Made by a program: the position numbers and the translations under genes. The notes under the pieces are model-generated. The model ran no database searches, was not told the DNA's origin, and was given only the letters and a program-made list of their open reading frames with translations. Below are positions 11,590 to 23,951 of a stretch of DNA of 64,000 nt, piece after piece. The stretch spans positions 61,722,439-61,786,438 of the forward strand of contig NC_134847.1 of NCBI RefSeq assembly GCF_965363235.1, given 5' to 3'. The DNA is from Mytilus galloprovincialis. Taxonomy: Eukaryota > Mollusca > Bivalvia > Mytilida > Mytilidae. The stretch's first letter is position 1, and every line of letters starts with the position of its first letter.

Positions 11590-12550
11590 TCTACACGACG
11601 TGGCTTATGCCTTGGGTTGACTTTTCTTTTTTCAAACAATTTGTTTGCGAGTTATCCAATCAACCAATTAGATTTTATCCTAAACTGTTCCGTTACTTTT
11701 CTCTTACTTTTGGCGGGTATCGTTCGGGTTTAGTTTGTTATCCATATTTGTTTTTGCTAAATCGATTTATGACTTTTGATCAGACGCTTACTACTGTTGC
11801 CTTTATTCATCACAGTGTAAAACACAGAACGTAAAACAAAAGTATCGTATATAATGAAATGTTCTAAACCATAAAAATATTACAGTTAAAACTATCTTGC
11901 AGTTTGCATGATAGGATACCTTACTCTCCTTTCATAATGAATAATGATTTCAACTCACATATCAATGTATGTTAAATATTAAGGACAGAATGTCACTATG
12001 AATACATGGGATCCATGAAAAGTACAATAGTAAGACGATTCTCAGGTTTGACTTCGTTAAACTTATTATATTGAATGATTAATTATAGAGATTTATAAAT
12101 ATCTTGAATTGTTAATACTGTAAAGTGATATTATGCTTTCGTATATAATCACATCATCAGTATTCCTGTTCTTGGTTAATTTACATTGCAGGATTTTTTT
12201 GTATAATGACCCAATTCACCAAACTTTAGAACATAAGCACAGCTGATATATTTTCCCATTCAATTTGAAATTAAACTCATCTTGCATTTTACATGACAGG
12301 TCACCTTACTCTCCTTTCACAAAAGATTATAATTTCAACTACCCTATCAACTAACCTATCAAAGTATGTTACATAATAAGGACAGAATGTCACTATGAAT
12401 ACATGGGATCCATAAAAGTACAATAGTAAGACGATTCTCAGGTTTGACTTTGTTAAACTTATGATATTGAATGATCAGTTTTATGGTGATTCATGGTTCT
12501 TTTGTTGTCCATTTGTATAGATATTTATAAATATATTAATACTGTAAAGT
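11590..12550 (+). repeat. Left arm of a large inverted repeat pair, with an internal direct duplication
   Basis: 11890-12130 and 12275-12545 are direct copies (GGACAGAATGTCACTATGAA, AGTACAATAGTAAGACGATT). Their reverse complement is at 14830-15070. 11640-11830 matches the reverse complement of 15170-15350, where both arms can be read as GLVCYPYLF...NRFMT, a relic of an unrecognised repeat ORF. Confidence 0.6.
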
Positions 12551-14830
12551 GATATTAAGTTTTCTTATAATCACACGATCAGTTTCATATACTAGTCCTT
12601 GGATAATGACATGGCATAATTTTTTCTTGTACAATGAACCACTTTTAAATGACATTTGAAATGGAAAATCTGTGTTTTATTCAGTTGCACTTTGTTCAAT
12701 GAAATTGCTATGTACGATAACGTTCTTTAAACGAGATTTGGTGCGATTACCGATCAGACTCTTATGCAAGTGTGTTTTAAACTCAAAGTTTTAAATTCCA
12801 GTACACACTTTTTAACATGCATTCAGGTACCATGTCAAAACATAATTTTCTTTGATTGAAATATACTTTGGGTATTTAGAAAAAACATAACAGTCATCTT
12901 GGAAAGATATGTTTCATAATATATTCTGAGATTTTATATGTACCTTTTTATGTTTTTAATTGCTCTCAGTTGTCAATGTTCTCATTGCTGACATCCTTCG
13001 CTAGATCCTGGTTATGAGCTTCTAAAAATAAATTTGCAGTCATTTGCAGTTGATGGAGATTAAACGTGTAGTCCATGTTTTGTAATATGTTTGGTAATAG
13101 TCTATTGGCGTGTCTATGTACTTATACATTTTGCCATTGTGTTATTGTCGAATGGTCATTTGTTGTCTTCTTGTCTGTCATTTTAGATTAACTTTTTATG
13201 TTGAATCAGAATGTATCATGAGATATTCCATAGAATTATGATTTTGTCTTCATGATAGATACTTGTTTAAAAAAACAAACTCTTTTTATATCTAATGTGT
13301 TCGAAGAGCTTTTTACCTTAACCAGTAATGCTCAAAGTCACAAATCCAGAAGGAAATGATGTTATCGCAAAATAAGACCAACGTTATCACCAATATATTC
13401 AAAATACACTTAATAATTACTAGTATGATTTGTTCACGATTTGCTTTTAATATTTTGTACTTTTAATTAATGATTACACCTCTGCAATCATAAATACTTC
13501 ACACATACTGCATAGTAAAATCACCAACAAAAATATTATAGATAATACTCAACCACAAAATATGCAATAACATTAATAAAAGTAGATTTCATAATGTGGT
13601 ATATATTTGTACAATACATATTATGTTCATGAAAACTTCACTTAAACAGCTTTGTAGACAATTATAAGCCAATAAGCTTTTTTAATAGCGTGAGCTCCAG
13701 GATGTTCAACATAAAAAGTTAATCCACAATGAAAAACAAGAATACAAAAAAAGACCATTGCAAAATAACACAACGACAAAATTTATAAGTACAGAGCAAC
13801 GTCAAATAAACTATTACAAAACATGTTATACACGTAAAATCTCCATTTACTGCAAACGACAGCATATCTAAGTTAGGAAGCTCATAATTAGGGTCCTGAT
13901 AGGAATTACCACAGTGAGAACTTATAAAAAGTACATATAACATCTCAGAAAAAATCACTAAATATATTATAAAACAAATTATTTCACAGATAATTGTTAT
14001 GTTATTTTAAATTTTACCCAAACTATGTTTCAATATTGTTGATTCATTTATTTTCGTTGTCACAATTTTCGTAAATGAGTAAAAACTTGCACGTTCGTGG
14101 AAATTTAATTTCGTTGTTCTGCCGAAGTCTTTATACAAGCCTTACGAAAATTTGTCATTCGTTCAATATTTAATTTCGTGGTTACACTATACCACCGATA
14201 TCCACGAAAATTGGTTTCAAACGAATAAACAGTAAAAGAAAATTGTTTTCAGAAATTGCACATTAAGACATGTTAACGAATGGGTACTGGAAAGTCAAAA
14301 CTTCGAGATCAAACACACTTCTATATGTGTCTGGTCGGTAATTTCACCAAATTGTTTTGTAATAATGAAATTGAAAGATTGCAAATTGTAGTGTTAGTTT
14401 GAGTTTTGTTTAAGGGGGAGGGGGAGAATGTAATGCAAGAAAACAAGAAGTAGAATCACAAAAATAATGAACTCCGATGAAAATTGCAAACGGAAAGTCC
14501 TTAATCAAATAGCAAAATCAAAACACCTCGCACGAAGCTTATATAACAGTCAAATTTCATTTAACATAGTGCAGCTGCATTAATTACGGATTTTCCATTT
14601 CAAATGAATGTGAAAATATATCAGTTGTGCTTAGGTTCAAAATTGTGTCCAAAATATTTGTCAAGTGGGTCATTATACAAAATAATCCTGCAAGGTACAT
14701 TATCCAAGGACGAGTATATGATACTGATGGTGTGATTATTCACAAAATCATAATAACAATAATAAACGTTACATTGGCACTCACAGCATATTTTCCTATA
14801 TCTATTTATAGTATTACCAATTCAATATAT
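12550..14830. other. Spacer between inverted arms; no gene recognised
   Basis: AT-rich unique-looking sequence. 14010-14240 has TTTCGT-rich runs with ACGAAA complements. A G-rich tract (AAGGGGGAGGGGGAG) is near 14412. ORFs here are short and lack homology or splice context. Confidence 0.4.
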
Positions 14831-15370
14831 TTATAAATCTCTATAAATGGACAAATAAACCATGAATCACCATAAAACTGATCATTCAATATCACAAGTT
14901 TAACAAAGTCAAACCTGAAAATCGTCTTACTATTGTACTTTCAAGGATCCCAAGCATTCAAAGTGACATTCTGATCTTATAAGGTAACATACTTTGATAA
15001 GTTAGTTGAAATTATCATTCATTGTGAAAGGAGAGTAAGGTAGTCTGTCATGCAAAATTCAAGATAATTTTAATTATAATATTCTTCTGGTTTAAACACC
15101 TTTTATTATATACTAAGTATGCTCTTTTAGCTAATACATTATGAAACTTCTGTTTAGCCGTCTGATTCAGGTTTTGTTTTTCTACATAATGACAAATAAA
15201 GGCAAGAGTAGTTAATGTGTGTTCACAAGTCATAAATCGATTCTGCGAAAACAAATATGGATAACAGACTAAACCCGATGGAAACACACAAAAAGTATGA
15301 AAAAAAACAACGGAATAATATGGGATAAAATCTTATCGTTCGCATTGTTGGGTAGCTCGTGAGTTACTGG
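14830..15370 (-). repeat. Right arm of the inverted repeat pair
   Basis: Reverse complement of the family at 11590-12550, including the 75-80-residue relic reading frame on the minus strand (15048-15287). Confidence 0.6.
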
Positions 15371-15574
15371 TAGTTGGATCAAAATTATTCCATATTTTCA
15401 CAATATATAGTATGAATTACTTCTCAGTTATTCGTAGTTTACATCTAGAGAGAGTAAGTATCTTAATTGCATATGCTGTATCCACTAATATTATATGTAA
15501 TGTGAGGTAGACATCATAAGAATAGTACGTCTATTCTGGCTTTCTCATGAAGTTTACCGTTCATTTCTTTTCTA

Positions 15575-16130
15575 AAATTGAGAATGGAAATGGGGAATAT
15601 GCCAAAGAGACAACAACCCGACCATAGAAAAAAACAACATCAGAAGGTCACCAACAGGTCTTCAATGTAGCGAGAAATTCCCGCACCCGGAGGCGTCCTT
15701 CAGCTGGCCCCTAAACAAATATATGCTAGTTCAGTGATAATGAACGCCATACTAATTTCCAAATAGTACACAAGAAACTAAAATTAAAAATAATACAAGA
15801 CTAACAAAGGCCAGAGGCTCCTGACTTGGGACAGGCGCAAAAATGCGGCGGGGTTAAACATGTTTGTGAGATCTCAACCCTCCCCCTATACCTCTAGCCA
15901 ATGTAGAAAAGTAAACGCATAACAATACGCACATTAAAATTCAGTTCAAGAGAAGTCCGAGTCTGATGTCAGAAGATGTAACCAAAGAAAATAAACAAAA
16001 TGACAATAATACATAAATAACAACAGACTACTAGCAGTTAACTGACATGCCAGCTCCAGACTTCAATTAAACTGACTGAAAGATTATGATTTCATCATAT
16101 GAACATCAGGCACAATCCTTCCCTAGCATT
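15575..16130 (+). repeat. Long mussel interspersed repeat, well preserved
   Basis: Begins GAATGGAAATGGGGAAT, includes CCCGCACCCGGAGGCGTCC and CTCCTGACTTGGGACAGGCG, and ends near AGGCACAATCCTTCCC. I recognise it as abundant in mussel DNA. Fragments recur at 1-290 and 37590-37698. It has no ORF. Confidence 0.65.
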
Positions 16131-16169
16131 TTAGTTTAAATAACTAGTATAAATGAATACATTTTATAA

Positions 16170-17395
16170 ATGCCTAGGAAAAAAGTAAAATCACAAAAAT
16201 ACTGAACTTAGAGGAAAATCAATTCGGAAAGTCCTTAATCACATGGCAAAATAAAATAACAAAACGCATCAAAAACGAATGGACAAGAACTGTCATATTC
16301 CTGACTTGGTACAGGCATTTTCAAATGCAGAAAATGGTGGATTAAACCTAGTTTTATAGCGCTAACCCTCTCACTTTGATGACAGTCTCATAAAATTCCG
16401 TTATATTTACATTTCTGCGTTAATTTAACAGACACAATAAATAAAATAGTCAAATTATGGGTACATCAGTCATCATCGTAGCATTTTTAACAATTTACAA
16501 TTTTAAAAGGAACAATTTAACAGAACACAAAAACACCTATCTACAAACACATTCATTGATACAAACAATTTCAAAACTTACATAGGCAATGTTAGCGTAT
16601 AGGGTTAAAAAATCAAAAGTATTTAAGAATAAATTTCAGAAATAGACCGAGATTGAAAATAGTCCAAAAGTTATATATAGAATTTATAAGAATCCACAAA
16701 TAGTTAATTCCACTACGCGATTGAATGATTTTGACGTTTATGGTTCAACGTATTTTGTACAAATGTTGTAATTCATAATAGAAATATATCATAATGACAT
16801 AAACTAGAACAATATCATATTGACGGGATCTTTTAAAGTACAGAGTCACGTTATAACAACCAAAGAAATACAAAAAGTCGCACATATAAAGCACGCCACC
16901 AAAAAATGAAAGATAATACAAACACATGGACGAGATGTATAAGTACCGAGCCACGTCAAACGGATATAACATAAAATCATTCAACAGTAAAAGTAATATT
17001 AATAATAGAACAAAAACAAATGAAAAAAAACTATAAAACACGTTGTTAAGATGATAAACAACATCAGTACGCAGAATCCATACATCAAGACCATCGTGTA
17101 TTATTTGTGAAGTTGATACGGAATATTTATCAACAAGGTCTTGGTACCTTCCGATGAACTTTTTTTAGAAAAAGGACAAGAGACGTTCTTTGACATACCC
17201 CTGGTTCATCAACTTTCTACTCAGACACTGATGACGTTTTACAAAGTCTGAGTAGGAGCTGCAAGCTCTTGAATATCGAATAAGTTGGGAAATATATATC
17301 CCATATGCAGGTGAAGTTGGTATATTGCTACTAAGGGGGAAATTGAAAATTAGGTCAAGGTCAGGTGAACCATGCCTGGCAGGCATGTACAGCTA
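16170..17395 (-). mobile_element. Retroelement remnant: reverse-transcriptase C-terminus plus 3' region (fossil)
   Basis: At 17165-17390 on the minus strand the peptide has the NIPTSPAYGIYISQLIRY and SRACSSY signature, seen at the end of reverse transcriptases of a mobile element family frequent in bivalves. The 3' region runs to about 16170 and matches 870-1440 and, in part, 28850-29170. It is broken, with only the last part present; moderately old. Confidence 0.6.
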
Positions 17396-18160
17396 ACAGG
17401 TTTTCCATACAACAATATAGTTGACCTATTGCTTTTAGTTTAAGAAATACAGACCAAAACACAAACATAATACTGAGCAATGAACCGTGAAAAGGAGGGC
17501 AAGGTCAAATAAAACCTGCGCACCTGACATATAGATCATAAAGTATTTTCATACACCAAATATAGTTGACCTATTGCATATAGTATTAGAACAAAAAGAC
17601 CGAAACTCAAAAACTTAACTATAACCACTGAACCATGAAAATGAGGTCAAGGTCAGATGACACCTGCCAGTTGTACATGTACACCTTACAGTGCTTCCAT
17701 ACACTGAATATACAAGACCTATTGCTTATAGTATCTCAGATATGGACTTGACCACCAAAACTTAACCTTGTTCACTGATCCATGAAATGAGGTCGAGGTC
17801 AAGTGAAAATTGCCTGACCATTATGAGGACCTTGCAAGGTACGCACATACCAAATATAGTTATCCTATTACTTATAATGAGAGAGACATTAACATTACAA
17901 AAAATCTTAACTTTTTTCAAGTAGTCAATGAACCATGAAAATGAGGTCAAGGACATTGGAGAGGTGACTGACGGAAACTTCGTAACATGAGGCATCCATA
18001 TACAAGGTATGAAGCATCCAGGTCTTCCACCTTCTAAAATATAAAGCTTTTAAAAATTAGCTAACGCCACCGCCGCCGCCGCCACCGGATCACTATCCCT
18101 TTGTCAAGCTTTCTGCGACAAAAGTCGCAGGCTTGACAAAAACTAGAGTACACCTCCACA
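17395..18160 (-). repeat. Tandem ~170-bp degenerate monomers closed by a hairpin (BIV160/Helitron-like)
   Basis: At least four units contain ATGAACCATGAAAATGAGGTCA or close variants and TAGTTGACCTATTGC. After a GCCACCGCCGCCGCC tract comes a hairpin at about 18106-18140 (CTTTCTGCGAC / GTCGCAGGCTTG). Ancient ~160-bp satellite units carried by non-autonomous Helitron-type elements are known in bivalves; assignment to that class is inference. Confidence 0.45.
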
Positions 18161-18760
18161 TATAGATGCAGGATATGTTTTTAAAGGGACATGATAACTC
18201 ATGAACGGTAAAAGTGACGCTACCAAATTTCGAATTTGATTTTGTCCGTTTCTTTTCTCGTTTAAATTGTTTTATACTGTTATTTCGGTGTCTTTTTATA
18301 GCTGACTTTGCGGTATGAACTTTGCTAATTGTTGAATGCCGTATGGTGACCTATAGTTGTTAATTTCTGTGTCATCTGGTCTCTTGTGGAGAGTTGTCTC
18401 ATTGGCACTCATGTCACATTATGTGGAGGGTGGGTATCCCGCTAACATGTTTAACCCCGCTTAATTTTGTATGTATGTGCCTGTCTCAAGTCAGTAGCCT
18501 GTAATTCAGTGATTGTCGTTTGTTTATGTGTTACACGTTTGTTTTTCGTTAATGTTTTGTACATAAAATAGCCAGTTAGTTTTCTCGGTTGAAGTGTTTT
18601 ACATTGTCATTTCGGCCTTTTATAGCTGACTATACGGTATGGACTTTGCTCATTGTTCAAGGCCGTATGGTGACCTATAGTTGTTAATTTCTGTTTTTGA
18701 TGTCTTGTGGAGAGTTCTCATTGACACTCATGCCACATCTTCTTTTTTATATTGTGTATA
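18160..18760 (+). repeat. Two direct copies of a dispersed repeat
   Basis: 18230-18430 and 18590-18750 share TTTATAGCTGACT.T.CGGTATG, GGTGACCTATAGTTGTTAAT and the GTTGTCTCATTGGCACTCAT end. Another phrase at 18470-18540 (GTAATTCAGTGATTGTCGTT) recurs at 61910-61940 and 47270. Confidence 0.6.
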
Positions 18761-19740
18761 AGTTTTGTAGTATGTGGTTGAGGCAAACTAAAGTTAGGAG
18801 AACGGAACCCATATTTGGGATGTTCAGGACGGACGGACTAGGGTAACACTTTATGTCCCTCCACTATGGCGTCAATACAGAAGTTCTGAATGTTTAGGCC
18901 GAATGATTATAGGCATGCCCTTCACAAGGAGTATCAAATTTGACAAATTTATTGTACATACTTTTTTGTAATATGTTTTTTGCTTATTTTTCAACTAATT
19001 TAAGCTTACAAACTTAAATTGATGATCTCTTTCTTTTATATGTCTTTTAACATTCTGTTTTGAACTAAACGATTTGTTACATATACTCCACATGTATTTC
19101 CATCAAATATGACATTATTATAAATTTTAAGCCAATTAAATAAAATTCAGTCGCACTTGAAAATCAATGTGCAATCAAATATAGTTGCAAGTCGTCAACT
19201 GGTCAAGTGGCTAGATGCACATATCGTTGGCCAATTGAACGACATGTCCTAATTGGGTGGTTTTAGAACTTCTAGAAATATTAACGGAAATAAGGGGCGA
19301 GTAAAAGAAGATAAATGAAAACAGAACGACTGAATTAAATAATAGGATGTTCGATATACTGTATATTTCGGTTTATTTTTAACATCTATACGATGCTTTA
19401 TTTTTAACTATTTTCCTTATCAAAATAATTAAAATGAGAAGATAATTACCTTACAACTTCCTTTACCGTCGATGCTGTAATGCAGTGCATCATAAACCTG
19501 TTTGGCTGGATGAAAATTACTTGTATATATGAATGTCTTCGTTTGTTATTATTCAGTTTGCACTTTAATTTTTAAATATTTCAGATACGAAAAGGATAGC
19601 GCACAAGAACCCCAGCAGCACCCCTTCTGTTGATAAATTCAGTCATCTTGAAAGCGATTCCCTAAGGCCCGCAAATTAGATTTCCTTCATGGACTTTTTT
19701 TCATTACAATCGATGTTGCGGATGAATTTCGCGGGAAAAT
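18760..19740. other. No gene recognised
   Basis: AT-rich sequence without exon-like ORFs or clear repeats. Confidence 0.4.
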
Positions 19741-19744
19741 CGCC

Positions 19745-20440
19745 GTTATTTATAGATTTGTCTTATGGTATGATGAAATGGTCTCGTGATATGGTGAAAT
19801 GGTATTATGACATGATAAAATGGCCTTATGATATGCATGGTGAAATGGTATTATGGTATTATGAAATGGTCTTCTGAAATGGTGAAATGGTATTATGGTA
19901 TGATGAAATGGTCTAATAGTGTAATCAAATAGTCTACTGGTATGTAGACGACACCTCGTGATATAAGAACTGTTAGCTTGATATTAAAATATGTCTTTAT
20001 AAGATAATTATATGACATAATAGTATGACAAAATTGTTCCATGTTGTATCGAGATGATTGTATAGTATACAAATTTATCGTTATAATATACTGTGGTGAC
20101 AAAATAGTATGAACATGTTGCTTCATGTTATATAAGAATATCTTTATAGTATAAAATGTATCTTTATGATATAGCAATATCACGTAATAGTTTAGATAAA
20201 TGACAAATCAGTATGAAAATGTAGCTCCGTGTTATATTTAGATGTCGTCATAGTATGAAATATTATCTGTAAAACAAAGTGAAGGAACAGAATAGTATGA
20301 ATGGTAGCTAGATGTTGTATCAAAGTGTCTTTATAGTATATAAATGCATCTTAGTGATATAGCTAATTGACAGAGTATTATAGTCAAATGTCGTTATAGT
20401 ATAGAACATTTTCTTCATGATATATTTTTACCCGTAATCA
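19745..20440. repeat. Degenerate simple repeat (ATGGTATGATGAAATGGT family)
   Basis: Starts as fairly regular TATGATGAAATGG / TGAAATGGTATTATGG units and decays into irregular TATAGTATGA phrases. It yields spurious YDM/MVKW-rich peptides on the plus strand. Confidence 0.6.
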
Positions 20441-20833
20441 TATGGGCATTGTTATCATAAGGCAGCTGTGGCGTTCCATAGTGCTTAGTATTTTCACTTT
20501 AACTCATGCCAATTATTGCTTAGTTTACACTAAACAAAATTTAAATAAAAAGAAATTAAAAAGCACAGAAATATAAAGTAAGTGTTTTATTTAAACATAA
20601 GTCACTATTACAAGAACATGGCATAATGTATGATGAAATGAACAATATTACAAAAAAACAACAAAATATCACAGTCTGCATGGATTTAAAATAAGGAAAT
20701 CAAAACTTTCCAAATCTGTGAGGTTCACATTTAAAGCATGTTATCTATTTCTTCCTGCCTTGTTGCCTCTGCTGATAACATTAAATTGAGCCACATCACA
20801 TCGTCTGGATACATTTCTGTAGTTTAGAGAAAA

Positions 20834-22719
20834 CTACAAAAACAATGAATCTAAAAAGCTGTCTACTTGTTGCTTCCTTGTTTCCTTTGGTTTGACACAT
20901 TCAAATCGGCTTGCAGCACAGTTAGTGGGTAATTCAATGTCCACTTTTTGACATTGATGCTCTTTAAATTCTGGACAGAATACGGCAACCCTACGTCTGA
21001 TAAAGTTGTCTGGAACACACTTAAATGAACTAGTACTGCTTGCAAAAGTAGGTTTATCATTTCTGCAATAAGAAAATAAATCATAAGTTATTTGGTGTAT
21101 TTAAATAAGCAAGCTTTTAATCTTCAATTTTGATCAGATATACAAAAGAATTGAAGAAGATGAGCATGATAGTTATCAAAGGTACCAGGATTATAATTTA
21201 GTACGCCAGACGCGCGTTTCGTCTACATAAGACTCATCAGTGACGCTCATATCAAAATATTTATAAAGCCTCTTCATTTGCCAATAAGTAAATTGGGATA
21301 AACGTTTATAAAATAACAACTAAAGTAGTAGAAACTATTTCTCGTTGTAAGCTAATGTGTTCAAGACCGTACTTTGACCACTAATGGTTGACTTTTATAA
21401 ATTGTGACTTGGATGGAGAGTTGTCTCATTGGCACTCATACAACAACTTCTTATATCTATGTGAACAAGTTTGTCTTTTGGTACTACCACTACTACAATG
21501 ATGATAATTGAAAATTTTGAAAAACATATGAGAACAAATCAGCTTTGTGAAACATTATTACTTACTTGCACTTCATGTAGTAAACTTTCTGTTCCCATGG
21601 ACGTATAACATAGCATTTGCTCCATCTAAAGTTTTTTGTTTTTTCGTCCAACATTTGCACGTTCACGGCTGTTACATTAACATAATTGCCATCACAAACC
21701 TTTTCACATCTGCCAAGCGTTTTTCCAAGATCACCGCCATCAATTGGACATTGTCTAAAAAGGGAGGGAAATCATATAAATTTTGCTCAAAGGAAAACTT
21801 AAAGACTATATTTTTCTTAAGAATTATAATACCCAGGCCGTCCAGGTCATTTCTCAACCTGACTGTTGAAATAATACACGTAGCGATAAAATGTTGTAAC
21901 TTTATCTATACATTTTTGGTTTTCAATATATTGTTTGTGCACTCTCAATGAAATTAAAGCAAGGTGATCGATTCGGACGGATGAAATTGATAAATACATT
22001 CCATTGATGATTTGTTAAATCTTAAGAAAGTTGGTTATCCTTTTTTAAGAATTTGGAACATTCAGATAGCAACACATAACACACGACCTCATTACACCAT
22101 ATTTATCCCTTCAATAATGGCAGATGTCATTATAATTACTTGTAGGTATTAATAAATACCTACTCATATTCAAGGGGAAGTTCTGGAGAGTATATTTTAC
22201 AAGAATCCTCAACGAAGGATAGAAGATCTCTGTCAGCTTGAAGTGCGCTTTCTATATGATTACTGAAAATAGACACAAATGAAAATTAAATGCATACGAT
22301 GCGATTAATAAAATAAAAGGTTGAGCAAATTCTTTATTACAAACAATTAGACAATAAACCTCATCGAAATTGATGTAAAAATCTAATATTCGTATAGTCA
22401 TATAAATTAGAAAGCGACTGTTGCTACATAAATTTACTGTGCTAACTCATTATATCTTGTAAAAATCATTCAAGGGCAATTTTCAAATTTTGACTTAAGG
22501 ACGATGCATAATACTTGTCAGAAAACCTAGAACATTTCTGATTCAAGAATGTACCTACTGGTTATATGGGATTGTATAGTCATCATTACATCCAGGACTA
22601 TTTCCAAATTCCCCATCACATATTCTGACCTTATCAGGCCAATGCATTTCTGGGGGATCCATACACTTGTAAGCTCCAGTGACTCCTAGTACCGCAAACC
22701 AAACAATAAACATAGTCAT
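20834..22719 (-). CDS. A2: secreted cystine-knot-like protein, type A (225 aa)
   Basis: Coding exons (minus): 22559-22719, 22164-22262, 21566-21754 and 20834-21062. The non-coding exon 1 ends at 23533 before GTAAGA. The exon-1 terminal triplet is ACG where A1 has ATG, so translation must begin at the exon-2 ATG beside the acceptor. The signal peptide ends near VTGA/YKC. The cysteine pattern, the NVT sequon and the WSKCYVIRPWEQKVYYM block match A1. Exon 4 differs from A1 at several residues (DEKTKNFR versus DERTRVSR), yet the last 62 or so residues of exon 5 look identical. AATAAA lies at 20591-20586. Intron 1 is about 600 bp longer than in A1 because of an insertion at about 22915-23480. It is paired head-to-head with B2. 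Confidence 0.85.
21175..21275 (-). repeat. Hammerhead-like dispersed repeat, copy 2 (intact core)
   Basis: On the minus strand: GAGCGTCA, CTGATGA (21240-21234), GTCT-TATGT-AGAC, GAAA, then CGC-GCGTCTG-GCG and TA. It lies in A2 intron 4. Confidence 0.5.
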
Positions 22720-22914
22720 CTAGATAAAAGAAAAGTTTACAACTGTTATAACACGATTTAATAAATATTTGTAAATAAAATGTCTCGATATATAAAAAGA
22801 ACTAATGTTAAATATTACAGTTCTATACTTTACTTTTATATTATCAATCATCTAAAAATGATTTTTATATAAAATGTGTAAACTTATAATATAATAGTTT
22901 ATCTTACCTCCTAT

Positions 22915-23480
22915 ACATTTCTAGGAATATGATTGGTTAAAAGCGTCCTCGTGGAAACCGTTTATATTCAATATTAGATTAGATTGGAGGCGGGGCTTAT
23001 TTCATACACGGTTAGTAGTGGAGTTACGTCCCTTTATATTCCATATAAGTTAATAAGGAGGCGGGGCGTATGTCATACACGGCTAGTAGTGGTGTTTCGT
23101 CCCTTTCGAAAAACAAAACAGTACTGAGAAAAAAGTCTGAAAGGTTTCAACAGACGAAGAAAGTGATGATAAAGTGAAATAAATTCATAAAACACATTTA
23201 AATCTAAGAAGTTGTCATTGTTGGCATCTGTTTTTGTAGGATCAAAGGAAGTAGTTTCTTAATCATGTTAATGCTAAATGTATTGAAGACTTGCTCATTT
23301 TGATAGGTCACTAGTCTAAATTGTATACGTTAAGATAGTCAGTAAGATAAATTTGTTACATAGTGTTCTAATGACGTAATACGGTATATAAGGGGTCAGT
23401 AAATTCCATATGAGGATTTGAGCTTCGCTCTCACCCCATATATACCGTATCCGGTCACTAGCACTCTATGTAACTAATAG
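22915..23480. mobile_element. Insertion in A2 intron 1, ending in an inverted-repeat (MITE-like) segment
   Basis: A2 intron 1 matches A1 intron 1 on both sides, and the match resumes at GCAGCTTTACT near 23484. The extra 0.57 kb holds two copies of a GGAGGCGGGGC-headed unit (about 22986 and 23052, each ~55 bp) and an inverted repeat: about 23353-23395 pairs with 23436-23478, both carrying a version of TTACATAG...ACGGTATATA. It has no ORF. It resembles a non-autonomous DNA transposon; no target duplication was resolved. Confidence 0.5.
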
Positions 23481-23533
23481 TATGCAGCTTTACTCAACTA
23501 AAATATCATTAATTAAAGAATACTTCTCTTACC

Positions 23534-23951
23534 GTCTTAATATCTGTCGAACAACTGTACTTTCTAAATACTAAAAAATTCGTTTCTTTTATGTATTCTA
23601 GTACCATGAGGAAAACGATTTTAAAGCCAATCACAGCTCGTTATGACACTATTACGTCAAATAGTCAAAACCATAATTAGCCACTTTAGTAGAAAACAAA
23701 AGATTAGTTTGCAATTCGAATGTTGTCAAAACATTTATATGATAATCATTGTTGTGACGTAACTTTTATTTAGTTAACATAGCCTTCAGACTTTTAAGTA
23801 ATACATCAGTTTATAACGTACAAATAACAGGACGAATCAAAAAACGATGTTACAAAACCGTAGTAGTTAATTTCCTCATTTATGCATATAAATATCTGTA
23901 TTTTTTAGTTTAGAAATCAGATTTAATTTTGGCTCGGAACAAGAAATAATA
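23534..23951. promoter_or_regulatory. Divergent promoter shared by A2 and B2
   Basis: This 418-bp interval is nearly identical to the A1/B1 promoter. CCAAT lies at 23627-23631, TTACGTCA at 23652-23659, TGACGTAA at 23755-23762 and TATAAA at 23887-23892. Order and spacing of all elements are the same as in the first pair. Confidence 0.7.

Noticed and set aside
16745-17041. 98-aa hydrophobic minus-strand ORF
   Set aside because: Lies in the 3' region of a retroelement remnant; AT-rich hydrophobic reading without host-gene features.
19689-19877. YDM-rich ORF
   Set aside because: Translation of a degenerate simple repeat.
21547-21951. Longest plus-strand ORF of the window (134 aa)
   Set aside because: It is antisense to A2 exon 4, whose minus-strand frame has correct splice sites and paralogues.
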